The notes beneath the pieces were generated by a model that was not told the DNA's origin, made no database searches, and saw only the letters and a list, made by a program, of their open reading frames with translations. Of a stretch of DNA of 64,000 bases, positions 19,479 through 28,423 are shown one piece after another. Source of the DNA: Pseudomonadales bacterium. GTDB taxonomy: Bacteria > Pseudomonadota > Gammaproteobacteria > Pseudomonadales > Pseudohongiellaceae. Position numbers and translations under genes: made by a program. Location of the stretch: assembly GCA_012103535.1 (NCBI GenBank), contig WLWQ01000002.1, forward strand, positions 434,001-498,000, read 5' to 3'. Numbering within the stretch: the first letter of the stretch is position 1; each line of letters begins with the position of its first letter.

Positions 19479-19958
19479 TTAAGGTTGTAACTTAAAAGGA
19501 GAACGTTGCGGTGGGTAGCAGAAGCCCCAATCAGCACAACCTTGATACTGGATCACTAATTCTGCGTCAGGGCCGGGAACAGTAGTTAACTCAAGGTCAA
19601 CGTTAACCAGGTTGTAATAAGCTTCGATTTGTCCAAAAAACTGATCAGTCTTTTGAATGCCATCGGGCAAGACGTAATCGACGGAAATGCTGTCGCCGCT
19701 CTCAGATTGACGCAGTGTGAATTGGAAGGCATGGCGATACAAATAGTGGCCTGCAGCGAGATTCCAGGTAACTCTGTATTTGCCAGGACTCAACTCACTG
19801 ACGAAGTAGGGGAAGGCCTGTTCCAGAGGTAAGGGTACCGGCTGTGCCTGATTCTGCTGGGTAAAACTGGTAATAGCAGGCCGATCTAGCTGAGTAAGAC
19901 CAAGCTGGGGTAATCCCAGTATCAGCAAGGTACAAGCGATTGTCAGTATTTTTCCCAT
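19479..19958 (-). CDS. Stand-alone DsbD N-terminal (alpha) domain, secreted
   Basis: A 159-residue protein with a signal peptide (about residues 1-20, ILTIACTLLILGLPQLG) and an immunoglobulin-like DsbD alpha domain. The redox pair is intact: GCADWGFCYPP, with two Cys six positions apart as in DsbD. In full DsbD this domain passes electrons to periplasmic substrates after receiving them from the membrane domain. Here the ORF stops directly after the domain, and neither the membrane beta domain nor the thioredoxin-like gamma domain is encoded nearby. Pseudomonas has a full dsbD (dipZ) next to aroQ, so this is likely a truncated descendant or a specialised one-domain form. Confidence 0.8.
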   Translation of the reverse strand: MGKILTIACTLLILGLPQLGLTQLDRPAITSFTQQNQAQPVPLPLEQAFPYFVSELSPGKYRVTWNLAAGHYLYRHAFQFTLRQSESGDSISVDYVLPDGIQKTDQFFGQIEAYYNLVNVDLELTTVPGPDAELVIQYQGCADWGFCYPPQRSPFKLQP

Positions 19959-20015
19959 GGCTATTCGACCAGTATTGGCTTGGTTTTGTTCCTGATTTGC
20001 GGAAAATTAGATGAG

Positions 20016-21233
20016 TTAGGACTGGTATCGATCGAATACTAAACAAACATTAGTACCGCCGAAACCAAAGCTATTGGACATAATACGATTTAGCTGCAAG
20101 TCATCCTGGCGTTCCAGGGCAATTGGAAATCCCTGTGCTCCTTCATCCAAATTTTCGATGTTAGCTGAAGCAGCAATAAAATTATTTTCCATCATTAATA
20201 AACTATAGATAGCTTCTTGCACTCCTGCCGCCCCAAGGGAATGTCCGCTTAAGGATTTCGTAGAATTAATGGTCGGGATGTTGTCGCCAAAGACAGAGCG
20301 AATTGCATTCAATTCAGTGACGTCTCCTGCCGGAGTGCTGGTGCCATGTGCATTGATGTAATCAATTGGTCCTTCCAAACTACCAATTGCTATTTGCATC
20401 GCACGTGCGCCACCTTCGCCAGAAGGGGCAACCATGTCCATGCCATCAGAGGTTGCTCCATAGCCGGTGACTTCGGCATAAATATTTGCGCCCCTTGCAA
20501 GCGCATGATCCAGTGCTTCAACCACCATCATGCCGCCACCGGCAGCAGCAACAAACCCATCTCGATCGGCATCGTAAGCACGGGATGCTTTATCGGGAGT
20601 GTCATTATAATTGGAAGACAAAGCACCCATAGCATCGAACATATGGGCGAGTGTCCAATGATCTGCTTCGCCACCACCAGCAAAGATGATGTCCTGCTTC
20701 TCCAATTGAATAAGTTCCGCTGCATTGCCTATGCAATGGGCGCTGGTAGCACAGGCAGAAGAGATGGAGTAGTTTACTCCTTTAATTTTGAAAGGCGTTG
20801 CCAGGCATGCTGACACAGAGCTGCTCATGGTACGGGTTACGCGATAGGGCCCTACTCGCTTTACGCCTTTTTCCAGCGCAATGTTTGACGATTCCACCTG
20901 ATCTTTAGGTGATTCACCACCAGAGCCAGCCACAATACCTGTGCGCACATTCGAGATCTGTTCTTCGGTTAAGCCCGCATGCTCAATCGCTTCCTGCATG
21001 GCCACATAACTATAAGCAGATGCATCGCCCATGAAGCGAAAAATTTTCCGATCAATGAGTTCAGCCGCATCTAATTGAACTGAGCCGCTGACCTGACTAC
21101 GCATGCCAACTTCCACATAGGATTCGTTATGACGAATTCCACTGCGTCCATTCTTTAATGAGTCTAAAACTTCGGCCTTGTTGTTTCCCAGACAAGACAC
21201 TATACCGTATCCGGTAATGACAACTCGTCGCAT
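20016..21233 (-). CDS. fabB: Beta-ketoacyl-ACP synthase I
   Basis: A 405-residue condensing enzyme of type II fatty-acid synthesis, required with FabA for unsaturated fatty acids. Catalytic residues: Cys161 in [11 protein letters not shown], His in [12 protein letters not shown], His in [14 protein letters not shown], and the C-terminal NSFGFGGTN loop. The N-terminus [16 protein letters not shown] is typical. It lies 22 bases downstream of fabA in a fabA-fabB operon. Confidence 0.96.
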   Translation of the reverse strand: MRRVVITGYGIVSCLGNNKAEVLDSLKNGRSGIRHNESYVEVGMRSQVSGSVQLDAAELIDRKIFRFMGDASAYSYVAMQEAIEHAGLTEEQISNVRTGIVAGSGGESPKDQVESSNIALEKGVKRVGPYRVTRTMSSSVSACLATPFKIKGVNYSISSACATSAHCIGNAAELIQLEKQDIIFAGGGEADHWTLAHMFDAMGALSSNYNDTPDKASRAYDADRDGFVAAAGGGMMVVEALDHALARGANIYAEVTGYGATSDGMDMVAPSGEGGARAMQIAIGSLEGPIDYINAHGTSTPAGDVTELNAIRSVFGDNIPTINSTKSLSGHSLGAAGVQEAIYSLLMMENNFIAASANIENLDEGAQGFPIALERQDDLQLNRIMSNSFGFGGTNVCLVFDRYQS

Positions 21234-21255
21234 AGAGTCCTCGATATATGATTAG

Positions 21256-21792
21256 CTAAAACGCCTGGTCGGGAGTAAATAGCCCAACTTTTAGCGCCTT
21301 AGTTTTATAGATAACTTTGCCATCAACTGCCACTGTACCATCGGCAATGCCAACAACAAGTTTACGATCGATAATTCTGCTCATCGAAAGTTCGTAAATT
21401 ACTTTTTTCGCATCGGGCAAAATCTCACCTGTGAATTTTACTTCGCCGGCGCCGAGTGCTCTACCTTTTCCAGGAAAACCACTCCAGCCAAGAAAGAAGC
21501 CGACTAATTGCCAAAGCGCATCGAGTCCAAGACAACCAGGCATAACAGGATCGCCTGGAAAATGGCAATCGAAAAACCAAAGGTCCGGTTTTATATCCAG
21601 CTCAGCAATAAGTTGACCGCGTCCATACTCACCACCGTCGGCATTGATATTGGTGATGCGATCAAGCATAAGCATGTTGTCGACAGGCAATTTAGCATTA
21701 CCTGGACCAAACAATTTCCCGTACCCACATTCCACTAATTCAGGCAGCTCGTAAGAGCTTTTGGGAATGAAGCTTTCATTCCTTTCTTTCAT
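21256..21792 (-). CDS. fabA: 3-hydroxydecanoyl-ACP dehydratase/isomerase
   Basis: A 178-residue hot-dog enzyme that dehydrates 3-hydroxydecanoyl-ACP and isomerises the trans-2 to cis-3 double bond, starting unsaturated fatty-acid synthesis. The active-site His77 and Asp91 are in [20 protein letters not shown]. Length and the terminal region are normal. It is first in the fabAB operon and divergent from manC with a 175-base gap; no clear FabR/FadR/DesT operator could be recognised there. Confidence 0.96.
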   Translation of the reverse strand: MKERNESFIPKSSYELPELVECGYGKLFGPGNAKLPVDNMLMLDRITNINADGGEYGRGQLIAELDIKPDLWFFDCHFPGDPVMPGCLGLDALWQLVGFFLGWSGFPGKGRALGAGEVKFTGEILPDAKKVIYELSMSRIIDRKLVVGIADGTVAVDGKVIYKTKALKVGLFTPDQAF

Positions 21793-21910
21793 TGCGGCAA
21801 TGCCCCTCCAGGGCTGAATTCACAAGGCCGGGATATTAGCGTGCCGGGCCTAAATAATCGATACAAATTTCGTTTAGAACCCAGTAACTAATTCGTGAAT
21901 TCTCTACTCT

Positions 21911-21940
21911 TTATTAAATAGAACAATTATTTGCTACTAT
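21911..21940 (+). promoter_or_regulatory. Candidate sigma-70 promoter for manC
   Basis: TTATTA (21911-21916) and TACTAT (21935-21940) are separated by 18 bases, in an AT-rich stretch 27 bases upstream of the manC start. Both hexamers are imperfect, so this is a weak prediction. Confidence 0.3.
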
Positions 21941-21967
21941 TGCCGCCTGAATTTTCAGGTGAATACT

Positions 21968-23386
21968 ATGTTACTTCCCGTAGTAATAGCAGGAGGCATT
22001 GGGTCGAGGCTCTGGCCCGTGTCCAGGGCACTTTTGCCGAAGCAGTTTATTCACCTTCCCCAATACCAAGGATCCTTGTTTCAAAATACCTTGCGGCGTC
22101 TTGACGGCATTGCAGATATTAGCGAACCACTTATCGTGTGCAATGCAGATCATCGGTTTTTAGTAGCAGAACAACTGAGAAAGCTGGAAAAAACAGAAGG
22201 AAAGATCCTGTTAGAGCCTGTTGGCAGAAATACAGCGCCGGCTGTAGCAATGGCAGCGCTTTATGCGGTTCGTCAAAACCCAGAAGCAGTTTTATTAATA
22301 CTCCCTTCTGACCATGTAGTTAAAGATATCGCAAATTTTCAAGAAGCTGTTGCAAGTGCAAGTAGTTTAAGTAGAGATGATTATTTGGTTACTTTTGGAA
22401 TAGTGCCAGGTGCTCCAGAAACTGGCTATGGTTATATTGAAAAGGGGGCAGAGATTGATAAAGGATATGAAGTTAGTCGATTTGTCGAAAAGCCAGACAA
22501 AACTACAGCAGAATCTTATCTAGCTTCAGGAAATTTTTATTGGAACAGTGGCATGTTCATGTTTTCAGCTCAGCACTATTTAACAGAACTAAAGGCACAC
22601 GCTGCAGATATTCACGCTGCTTGCGAAGCGGCTTTTGCGCACCTCGACGAAGACGATGATTTTCTACGAATTCCGGAGAATGAATTTAATCAGTGCCGTA
22701 GCGATTCTATTGATTACGCTGTTATGGAGAAAACATCACGCGCTGCCATGATTCCTCTAGATGCTGGATGGAGTGACCTGGGTGCCTGGGATGCACTCTG
22801 GGATACGGATGAAAAAGATACAGCGGGAAATGCCATTTCGGGAGACGTGCTCACTGAACAGGTGAGTAATAGCTATATTCAAGCTCATTCCCGTTTAGTC
22901 GCGGCAGTTGGTATCGAAGATGCAGTAATAATAGAAACACCTGACGCAGTATTAGTCTCGAGTAGGGATAAATCACAGGCTGTAAAACAGATCGTAGAGC
23001 AGATCGAAGCGAGTAAGCGAGAAGAAAGTACTAGTCACACAAAAGTGTTTCGTCCCTGGGGTTCTTATGAATCATTGGTTAATCGTGATGGCTATCAGGT
23101 TAAACACCTAATCGTGAATCCTGGTGAATCACTTTCGTTACAAATGCACCATCATCGAGCAGAACATTGGACAGTGATAAAAGGCAAAGCTGTGGTTACT
23201 TGCGATGACAATGAATTGATCCTAGGTGCAAATGAAAGCACTTTTATTCCTCTGGGTAGTAAACATCGCCTGGCGAATCCATTCAAAGAAGTAGTGGAAA
23301 TAATCGAAGTTCAAGTTGGTGAGTATCTGGGAGAAGACGATATTGTTCGGTTTGAAGATAAATACGGGCGGATAGAAGAAACGTGA
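21968..23386 (+). CDS. manC: Mannose-1-phosphate guanylyltransferase / mannose-6-phosphate isomerase
   Basis: A 472-residue bifunctional type II enzyme supplying GDP-mannose for polysaccharide. The N-terminal nucleotidyltransferase half shows VVIAGGIGSRLWPVSR, LLPKQF, LLEPVGRNTAPAVAMAAL, LILPSDHV and FVEKPD. The C-terminal cupin isomerase half shows FRPWGSYESL and the metal-binding LQMHHHRAEHWTVIKG. The ATG at 21968 is chosen because an AGGTGA sequence is well placed upstream and homologues start with this segment; GTG 21959 is less likely. The stop TGA overlaps a GTG that opens the galU remnant. Confidence 0.93.
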   Translation: MLLPVVIAGGIGSRLWPVSRALLPKQFIHLPQYQGSLFQNTLRRLDGIADISEPLIVCNADHRFLVAEQLRKLEKTEGKILLEPVGRNTAPAVAMAALYAVRQNPEAVLLILPSDHVVKDIANFQEAVASASSLSRDDYLVTFGIVPGAPETGYGYIEKGAEIDKGYEVSRFVEKPDKTTAESYLASGNFYWNSGMFMFSAQHYLTELKAHAADIHAACEAAFAHLDEDDDFLRIPENEFNQCRSDSIDYAVMEKTSRAAMIPLDAGWSDLGAWDALWDTDEKDTAGNAISGDVLTEQVSNSYIQAHSRLVAAVGIEDAVIIETPDAVLVSSRDKSQAVKQIVEQIEASKREESTSHTKVFRPWGSYESLVNRDGYQVKHLIVNPGESLSLQMHHHRAEHWTVIKGKAVVTCDDNELILGANESTFIPLGSKHRLANPFKEVVEIIEVQVGEYLGEDDIVRFEDKYGRIEET

Positions 23387-23502
23387 ATAAAATTAGCAAA
23401 TGTCTATTCCCAGCGGCTGGTTATGGCCAGCGGTTTGATTGCGGAATTATCGATGGATTTATTGGCGCAAGCAATTACACCTACAATCTGCAGAAAAAAT
23501 GA
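23383..23502 (+). pseudogene. galU: Internally deleted galU remnant (39 codons)
   Basis: A GTG overlapping the manC stop (GTGA) opens a 39-residue ORF too short for routine gene calling. Its first part, KISKCLFPAAGYG, is the N-terminus of UTP-glucose-1-phosphate uridylyltransferase of the Pseudomonas type, and its second part, [19 protein letters not shown], is the C-terminus of the same protein. About 240 codons between them are missing. The junction falls where both ends encode a YG-x-RF or KG-x-RF type sequence, so recombination between short similar tracts is a plausible cause. The reading frame survives, and its TGA overlaps the manB ATG (ATGA), keeping an unbroken stop/start chain manC-remnant-manB. 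It cannot have transferase activity. Confidence 0.85.
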
Positions 23503-24851
23503 GCGAAGACTTATCTTGCTTTAAGGCCTACGACGTTCGCGGCCGCATACCCGATCAACTAAACGAGGACATTGCCTATCGAATTGGCAGAGCCTACGCT
23601 GAGTTTTTATCCCCGAATACTGTTGTTGTTGGTTTCGACATTCGCCTGACCAGTCAGGAATTATGCACAGCACTGAGTAATGGGCTGACAGATGCCGGCG
23701 TTAATGTAATTAATATCGGACAATGCGGTACCGAAGAAATCTACTTTGCTACATCTCATCTTAATGTTGATGGGGGTATAGTCGTCACCGCGAGCCACAA
23801 TCCCAAAGACTACAACGGGATGAAATTCGTTCGTGAAAAATCTAAACCAATCAGCGGGGATACAGGGCTCAATGACATAAAAAGGCTCGCTGAGTTTAAT
23901 CAATTTGTTGAAGCTGAGCACAAAGGTCAAGTGACTACGGCTGATACGAAGGCAGCTTACATTGAACACTTGTTAACTTACGTAGACGTAAATTCGCTTA
24001 AGCCCTTTAAAATTGTTTGTAATGCAGGTAATGGTGCCGCCGGCCCAGTTATTGATCTTTTAGAAAAACATCTACCTATTGAATTTATCAAGGTTCATCA
24101 TGAGGCAGATGGCAATTTCCCTAATGGTGTTCCAAATCCTCTATTAGTAGAAAATCGTGAGCCTACTATAAAGGAATTAATTGAAAACGATGCGAATCTA
24201 GGAATCGCCTGGGACGGTGATTTCGATCGATGTTTTTTCTTTGATGAATCAGGTAGGTTTATCGAAGGCTATTACATTGTAGGACTCTTGGCGCAATCAT
24301 TCTTATCGAATAATCCAGGTGCAAAGGTAGTTCATGACCCGCGCTTGACCTGGAATACTATTGAAATTGCAAAAGAGAAAGGCGGGCAGGCCATCTGCTG
24401 TAAGACAGGGCATGCATTTATAAAAGAACGTATGCGAGAAGAAGACGCGATTTACGGTGGTGAAATGAGTGCCCACCACTATTTCAAAGACTTTTTTTAT
24501 TGTGATAGTGGCATGGTGCCATGGTTATTAGTCGTTGAGCTTATGGCAAAGGAAAACAAGAGTCTGTCGGAATTAGTCAATGAGCGCATGGCGGCTTTTC
24601 CAGCGAGCGGGGAAATCAACAGCAAGATTGAAGATCCCCCGGCCTTGTTGCAAGCCATTGAAAAAAAATATGCAGAGGCAGCCGAATCAATTGATCATAC
24701 CGACGGACTATCCATGAGCTTTACTGAATGGCGGTTTAATTTGCGCATGTCCAACACCGAACCTGTGGTCAGGCTCAACGTAGAATCGAATGGTGACGAG
24801 TTTCTCATGCAAGAAAAAACCAAGGAGTTATTAGTACTCATTCAATCCTAA
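23499..24851 (+). CDS. manB: Phosphomannomutase / phosphoglucomutase
   Basis: A 450-residue alpha-D-phosphohexomutase interconverting hexose-6- and hexose-1-phosphates, feeding ManC. The phosphoserine loop is [13 protein letters not shown], the metal loop is DGDFDRC, the sugar loop [10 protein letters not shown] and the phosphate loop RMSNTEP. The N-terminus [25 protein letters not shown] is typical. ATG 23499 is chosen because family proteins begin just before FKAYDVRG; the upstream in-frame codons belong to the galU remnant region in another frame. The start overlaps the remnant stop, suggesting coupling. Confidence 0.93.
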   Translation: MSEDLSCFKAYDVRGRIPDQLNEDIAYRIGRAYAEFLSPNTVVVGFDIRLTSQELCTALSNGLTDAGVNVINIGQCGTEEIYFATSHLNVDGGIVVTASHNPKDYNGMKFVREKSKPISGDTGLNDIKRLAEFNQFVEAEHKGQVTTADTKAAYIEHLLTYVDVNSLKPFKIVCNAGNGAAGPVIDLLEKHLPIEFIKVHHEADGNFPNGVPNPLLVENREPTIKELIENDANLGIAWDGDFDRCFFFDESGRFIEGYYIVGLLAQSFLSNNPGAKVVHDPRLTWNTIEIAKEKGGQAICCKTGHAFIKERMREEDAIYGGEMSAHHYFKDFFYCDSGMVPWLLVVELMAKENKSLSELVNERMAAFPASGEINSKIEDPPALLQAIEKKYAEAAESIDHTDGLSMSFTEWRFNLRMSNTEPVVRLNVESNGDEFLMQEKTKELLVLIQS

Positions 24852-24918
24852 TTCCCTTCCGAAACTGTAGCGTGTAAAGTGCATGCTATCTAGATTTCGC
24901 GCTTCTCGAGTTCATTAG

Positions 24919-25374
24919 ATGAGTAACGAATACTGCATTATCCATCTTCCAGCGCGCACATTGGCAACAGTGGAAGCATTTGTTGCACAAAGAGATATTC
25001 CTGACCGTATTCCTACGATGTTTGATGAAGTCAACGCCTGGATCAAATCCGCCGAGGTAATGCCGGCCGGAAAAAATATGATTCTGTATGACCAATTTCG
25101 AGAAGATGGTATGCGTATGCGAGTAGGATTCCCAGTTTCTGAAGCTTTTATGAACGATGGGGAAATCAGTTGTACTGAGCTGTCATCTTTAAGCACTGCG
25201 CAAGTTAGGCACGTGGGCTCCTATTCTCATTTACCTGCAGTGCATACTGCACTTCACAGCTGGTGCATGGATATGTCACTCAATAGAGCGGAGCTGTCGA
25301 TTGAAGAGTATGGAGATTGGCATAAGGATGAGTCTAAATTGGTAACCAACGTTTATGTGCAAATTCTCGAGTAA
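24919..25374 (+). CDS. GyrI-like small-molecule-binding domain protein
   Basis: A 151-residue protein matching the GyrI-like/AraC effector-binding (SOUL-like) fold: IHLPARTLATVEAFVAQRDIP at the start, a central RMRVGFPV, then STAQVRHVGSYSHLPAVHTALHSW and EEYGDW. No DNA-binding domain is attached. Such stand-alone domains bind or sequester small ligands; the ligand is unknown. It is the first of a closely packed run of small plus-strand genes up to 29652. Confidence 0.7.
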   Translation: MSNEYCIIHLPARTLATVEAFVAQRDIPDRIPTMFDEVNAWIKSAEVMPAGKNMILYDQFREDGMRMRVGFPVSEAFMNDGEISCTELSSLSTAQVRHVGSYSHLPAVHTALHSWCMDMSLNRAELSIEEYGDWHKDESKLVTNVYVQILE

Positions 25375-25386
25375 AGGAGAACGGCA

Positions 25387-25785
25387 ATGAATCGAGAAGT
25401 TTCAAAGTTCATAAAAAGTATCGAACACCCCACGCGTCGTGAAGATTTGGAAATAATTGTGCCGCTTATGGAAAAAGTTAGTGGCTACAAAGGATTTGTT
25501 GGTTTGAAGTCTGTGTGCTTCGGAAATTATCATTATAAATATGAGAGTGGTAGAGAAGGGGATAGTGTTGTAACAGCAGTCTCTCCACGCAAAACCCAAA
25601 TAGTTCTATACATTATGCCGGGATTCAAACAATACGGGGCACTGGTTAAAAAGCTGGGCAAGCATAAAAAAGGCAGTTCCTGTCTCTACATTAATAAACT
25701 GGCGGATGTAGATATCGATGTGTTGTTAAAAATTGTCGAACGATCCTGTCGTGACATGAAAAAGAAATACGAATGTTGGGAATAA
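25387..25785 (+). CDS. DUF1801 domain protein
   Basis: A 132-residue cytoplasmic protein resembling the DUF1801/YdhG family: ptrREDLEIIVPLMEKVSGYKG, then GLKSVCFGNYHYKYESGREGD and TQIVLYIMPGFKQYGALVKKLGKHKKGSSCLYINKLADVDIDVL. The biochemical role of this family is not established. It has a good ribosome-binding site (AAAGGAGAA about seven bases upstream) and lies 12 bases after the preceding gene, so it is probably co-transcribed. Confidence 0.7.
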   Translation: MNREVSKFIKSIEHPTRREDLEIIVPLMEKVSGYKGFVGLKSVCFGNYHYKYESGREGDSVVTAVSPRKTQIVLYIMPGFKQYGALVKKLGKHKKGSSCLYINKLADVDIDVLLKIVERSCRDMKKKYECWE

Positions 25786-25795
25786 CAAAATCACT

Positions 25796-26581
25796 ATGAA
25801 TCTAAAGCTTTATCAGATCGATGCCTTTGCGAAAAAACCATTCGAAGGTAACCCCGCAGCCGTGGTACCTCTTGAGCAATGGTTGCCCGACGATACTCTG
25901 CAACAGATTGCCGCAGAGAATAATCTTGCAGAAACCGCTTACTACATAGCAACCGATCGAGGATTTGCCATTCGCTGGTTTACTCCAGGCTCCGAAGTAA
26001 AACTTTGTGGCCACGCCACTCTAGCGTCAGCCTATGTGCTGTTTAATGAATTTAATTATGCCAATGACAAGATTGTTTTCGATTCGATGTCTGGGCCATT
26101 AAGTGTTACAAGAAATGATGATTTACTGACATTGGATTTTCCCAACCAAATGCCGTCAACTTGTGAGGTTCCGCAAGACCTCACTTTGGGTTTAGGTATA
26201 GAGCCGACTGAGTGTTATGCAAATGAAGATTATCTGGCGGTATATGCTAATGAAGGAACATTGGCCAGTATCGAACCGAAAGCAGAGCCTTTAGCGCAGT
26301 TAGACAAGCGCGGAGTAATAGCCACTGCTCCTTCTGCGCAGTTTGATTTTGTATCTCGATTCTTTGCACCAAAAGTCGCAATACTTGAAGATCCAGTGAC
26401 TGGCTCATCGTTTACTCATCTAATTCCATATTGGGCAGAAAGATTGGGAAAGAAGAAAATGATAGCGAAACAGATTTCGTCGCGGGGTGGGATAGTTCAT
26501 TGTGAGTTGGCGGGGGATCGGGTTTTAATTTCGGGAAATGCGTTTAAATATATGGAAGGTGAGTTTACGGTCACCGGTTAA
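25796..26581 (+). CDS. PhzF family isomerase
   Basis: A 261-residue protein of the PhzF/diaminopimelate-epimerase-like fold. The start LYQIDAFAKKPFEGNPAAVVPL, the catalytic Glu region ENNLAETAYYI, FTPGSEVKLCGHATLASAYVLF, and the C-terminal EDPVTGSSFTHLIPYWAERLGK and ISSRGGIVHCEL are family signatures. PhzF itself isomerises DHHA in phenazine synthesis, but no other phz genes are here, so this is one of the many family members with unknown substrate. It is tightly packed with its neighbours. Confidence 0.85.
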   Translation: MNLKLYQIDAFAKKPFEGNPAAVVPLEQWLPDDTLQQIAAENNLAETAYYIATDRGFAIRWFTPGSEVKLCGHATLASAYVLFNEFNYANDKIVFDSMSGPLSVTRNDDLLTLDFPNQMPSTCEVPQDLTLGLGIEPTECYANEDYLAVYANEGTLASIEPKAEPLAQLDKRGVIATAPSAQFDFVSRFFAPKVAILEDPVTGSSFTHLIPYWAERLGKKKMIAKQISSRGGIVHCELAGDRVLISGNAFKYMEGEFTVTG

Positions 26582-26587
26582 GTAGTA

Positions 26588-26986
26588 GTGAAGATAAAGT
26601 ATTTACAGCTTGTTGTTGGTGCGCTCGCCATTGAGATAATCAGTGTGTTGGTGCTGGTTATTATGGTTGCATTATTTGGCCCCTCGGAGCCCGAGCTGGC
26701 ATTAGTATTCGCAGAGGATCTAGGGTATTGGGTCGGACCAATAGCAGGGTTTGTTTTCTGTTTCCTTGGGGCCTATTTATTAACGCGCAATTTGTCTCAC
26801 TCAAGAATACCCAATGGCATACTTTTGGGCCTGCTCGTTGCCATCATTGACGTAAGTATATTGTTGGGAAGCGATGCAGGATTTCAAATCGTTTTTCTGA
26901 TATCAAACACCGGCAGAATTGTAGCTGGCACATTAGGAGCCTATGTGGCAGAACGACAGGCTCAAAAAAACACGCAAAATGTATGA
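26588..26986 (+). CDS. Small four-helix membrane protein of unknown function
   Basis: A 132-residue hydrophobic protein with about four transmembrane segments (near residues 5-30, 45-66, 78-95 and 100-120) and a polar C-terminus. No recognised domain. GTG 26588 lies six bases after the PhzF stop; the C-terminal codons overlap the following acetyltransferase gene (ATG 26979 before TGA 26984-26986). Function unknown. Confidence 0.6.
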   Translation: MKIKYLQLVVGALAIEIISVLVLVIMVALFGPSEPELALVFAEDLGYWVGPIAGFVFCFLGAYLLTRNLSHSRIPNGILLGLLVAIIDVSILLGSDAGFQIVFLISNTGRIVAGTLGAYVAERQAQKNTQNV

Positions 26987-27377
26987 ATTGATCGAAGAAG
27001 TTGCTTCAGTAGAAGACTTTATTCGCTTGCGCAAGATTAGCGGTTTGTCGCCTCGGCCTAAAGAAGCTGTAGAAAAAGGATTACCCAATAGTTTGTATGG
27101 AGTTCAAATTCTGCATCAAGGTAAGACTATTGGTATGGGTAGAGTAATAGGCGATGGAGCTATAAACTTTGAGATTGTAGATATTGCGGTTGATCCCGAG
27201 CATCAAAGGCAGGGTTTGGGATCCCGAATTATGAAAGCCATCATGAATTATGTAGAAAACACCGCTTACCCTGGTTCCTATATCGATTTGATGGCAGATG
27301 TACCAGAGTTGTATGTAAAATTTGGTTTTAAGTTGACTCGTCCTGGCAGTGAAGGAATGTACTACGAGAAGAAATAG
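26979..27377 (+). CDS. GNAT family N-acetyltransferase
   Basis: A 132-residue GNAT protein. The acetyl-CoA pyrophosphate loop is QRQGLGSRIM, preceded by EIVDIAVDPEHQ, and the C-terminal helix/strand is LYVKFGFKLT. The N-terminal part is short, as in single-domain amine acetyltransferases. ATG 26979 is preferred to the in-frame 26943 because it matches the family start and overlaps the previous stop by a few bases. Substrate unknown. Confidence 0.85.
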   Translation: MYELIEEVASVEDFIRLRKISGLSPRPKEAVEKGLPNSLYGVQILHQGKTIGMGRVIGDGAINFEIVDIAVDPEHQRQGLGSRIMKAIMNYVENTAYPGSYIDLMADVPELYVKFGFKLTRPGSEGMYYEKK

Positions 27378-27393
27378 AATGTGAGGAGAATTT

Positions 27394-27678
27394 ATGTGCA
27401 GGAACATTCGAATCTTATTTAATTTTGACCCACCCGCAACCGACGATGAAATTCGCGCCGCGGCAATTCAATTCGTTAGAAAAGTGAGTGGTTCGACTAA
27501 GCCATCTAAGATCAACGAACCGGCATTCAATCAAGCTATTGACGAAATAGCTCATTCGACCCGCAGGCTGATGGAAAATCTTTCTACTACGGCACCCCCT
27601 AAGGATCGTGACGAAGAGCGAGCCAAGGCTCAAGCTAGAGCCGCCAAACGATTTGGCACGCCGATTACCACGGCCTAA
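27394..27678 (+). CDS. DUF2277 family protein
   Basis: A 94-residue protein beginning MCRNIRILFNFDPPATDDEI and continuing AAAIQFVRKVSGSTKPSKINEPAFNQAIDEI, the hallmark of DUF2277. The C-terminus is basic and Arg/Ala rich (KAQARAAKRFGTP). The conserved Cys at position 2 and several Arg suggest a nucleic-acid or metal role, but none is established. A GTGAGGAGAA ribosome-binding region precedes it. Confidence 0.85.
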   Translation: MCRNIRILFNFDPPATDDEIRAAAIQFVRKVSGSTKPSKINEPAFNQAIDEIAHSTRRLMENLSTTAPPKDRDEERAKAQARAAKRFGTPITTA

Positions 27679-27692
27679 TTTTAAAGCTATCC

Positions 27693-28019
27693 ATGAATAG
27701 ACTCTTCGTCTATGGCACGCTTGCCCCAGGGAAACCAAACGAGCATGTACTGGCTGAGTTGGATGGTAGCTGGGAGCCCGCAACAATCCGGGGTACACTG
27801 CATGAAGCAGGTTGGGGAGCTGCACTCGGGTATCCAGTTATAGTTCTGGATGATGAAGGTGAATTAATTCAGGGACAAATTTTTCGCTCATCTCAGTTAG
27901 CAAATTATTGGGATGTGATAGATACGTTCGAGGGAGTTGCCTATAAACGCGTGCTAGCGGAAGTAAAGTTGGATAATGGAAGTAAAATAAGCGCGTTTGT
28001 GTATGTTCTTAATGAATAG
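27693..28019 (+). CDS. Gamma-glutamylcyclotransferase-like (AIG2-like) protein
   Basis: A 108-residue protein with the cyclotransferase-fold signature LFVYGTLAPGKPNEH at the N-terminus, a central GYPVIVLDDEGELIQGQIF and the acidic IDTFEGVAYKRV, whose Glu matches the catalytic position. Members act on gamma-glutamyl amines or peptides, but many are uncharacterised. It lies 14 bases after the DUF2277 gene. Confidence 0.85.
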   Translation: MNRLFVYGTLAPGKPNEHVLAELDGSWEPATIRGTLHEAGWGAALGYPVIVLDDEGELIQGQIFRSSQLANYWDVIDTFEGVAYKRVLAEVKLDNGSKISAFVYVLNE

Positions 28020-28040
28020 AATCTAGCTAACATTTTAGTT

Positions 28041-28400
28041 ATGGAAGAAGTAAAAATAGAAGAGCGATCAGGTGTAACAATCATTAGATTCCAGAGAAAT
28101 TTAAAATTTAGTGAAGTTGTTGATGTTATAAAAAACGTTGCTCTGCAGGACATAAGCTCTCGGCGACTATGGGACGTAAGAGCAGGATTCGATTTTAATG
28201 CTGATCAGATTCGACAAATTGCTACCTTGGGGAAAAGTATTTGGTCTGATCAGGCGCGCGTTGCTTATCTGACTGATAGTGAACTGGCATACGGCTTAAT
28301 TAGAATGTTTGAAGCCTATCGAGATCAGGAAGGCTACCTCACCCATGTATTCACACATGAAGATGAGGCAATGGATTGGTTGACGGCCAAAGACTCTTAA
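28041..28400 (+). CDS. Hypothetical protein, possibly SpoIIAA/STAS-like fold
   Basis: A 119-residue soluble protein. The pattern GVTIIRFQRNLKFSEVVDVIKNV, then RRLWDVRAGFDFNADQIRQIA, and a C-terminal HVFTHEDEAMDWLTAK resembles small SpoIIAA-like/STAS proteins, in which the last helix carries a DEAxxWL motif. There is no conserved phosphorylatable Ser visible at the usual place. Identification is tentative and no function is proposed. Confidence 0.55.
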   Translation: MEEVKIEERSGVTIIRFQRNLKFSEVVDVIKNVALQDISSRRLWDVRAGFDFNADQIRQIATLGKSIWSDQARVAYLTDSELAYGLIRMFEAYRDQEGYLTHVFTHEDEAMDWLTAKDS

Positions 28401-28423
28401 TTTTAGTTTTCGTGGAGTAATCC

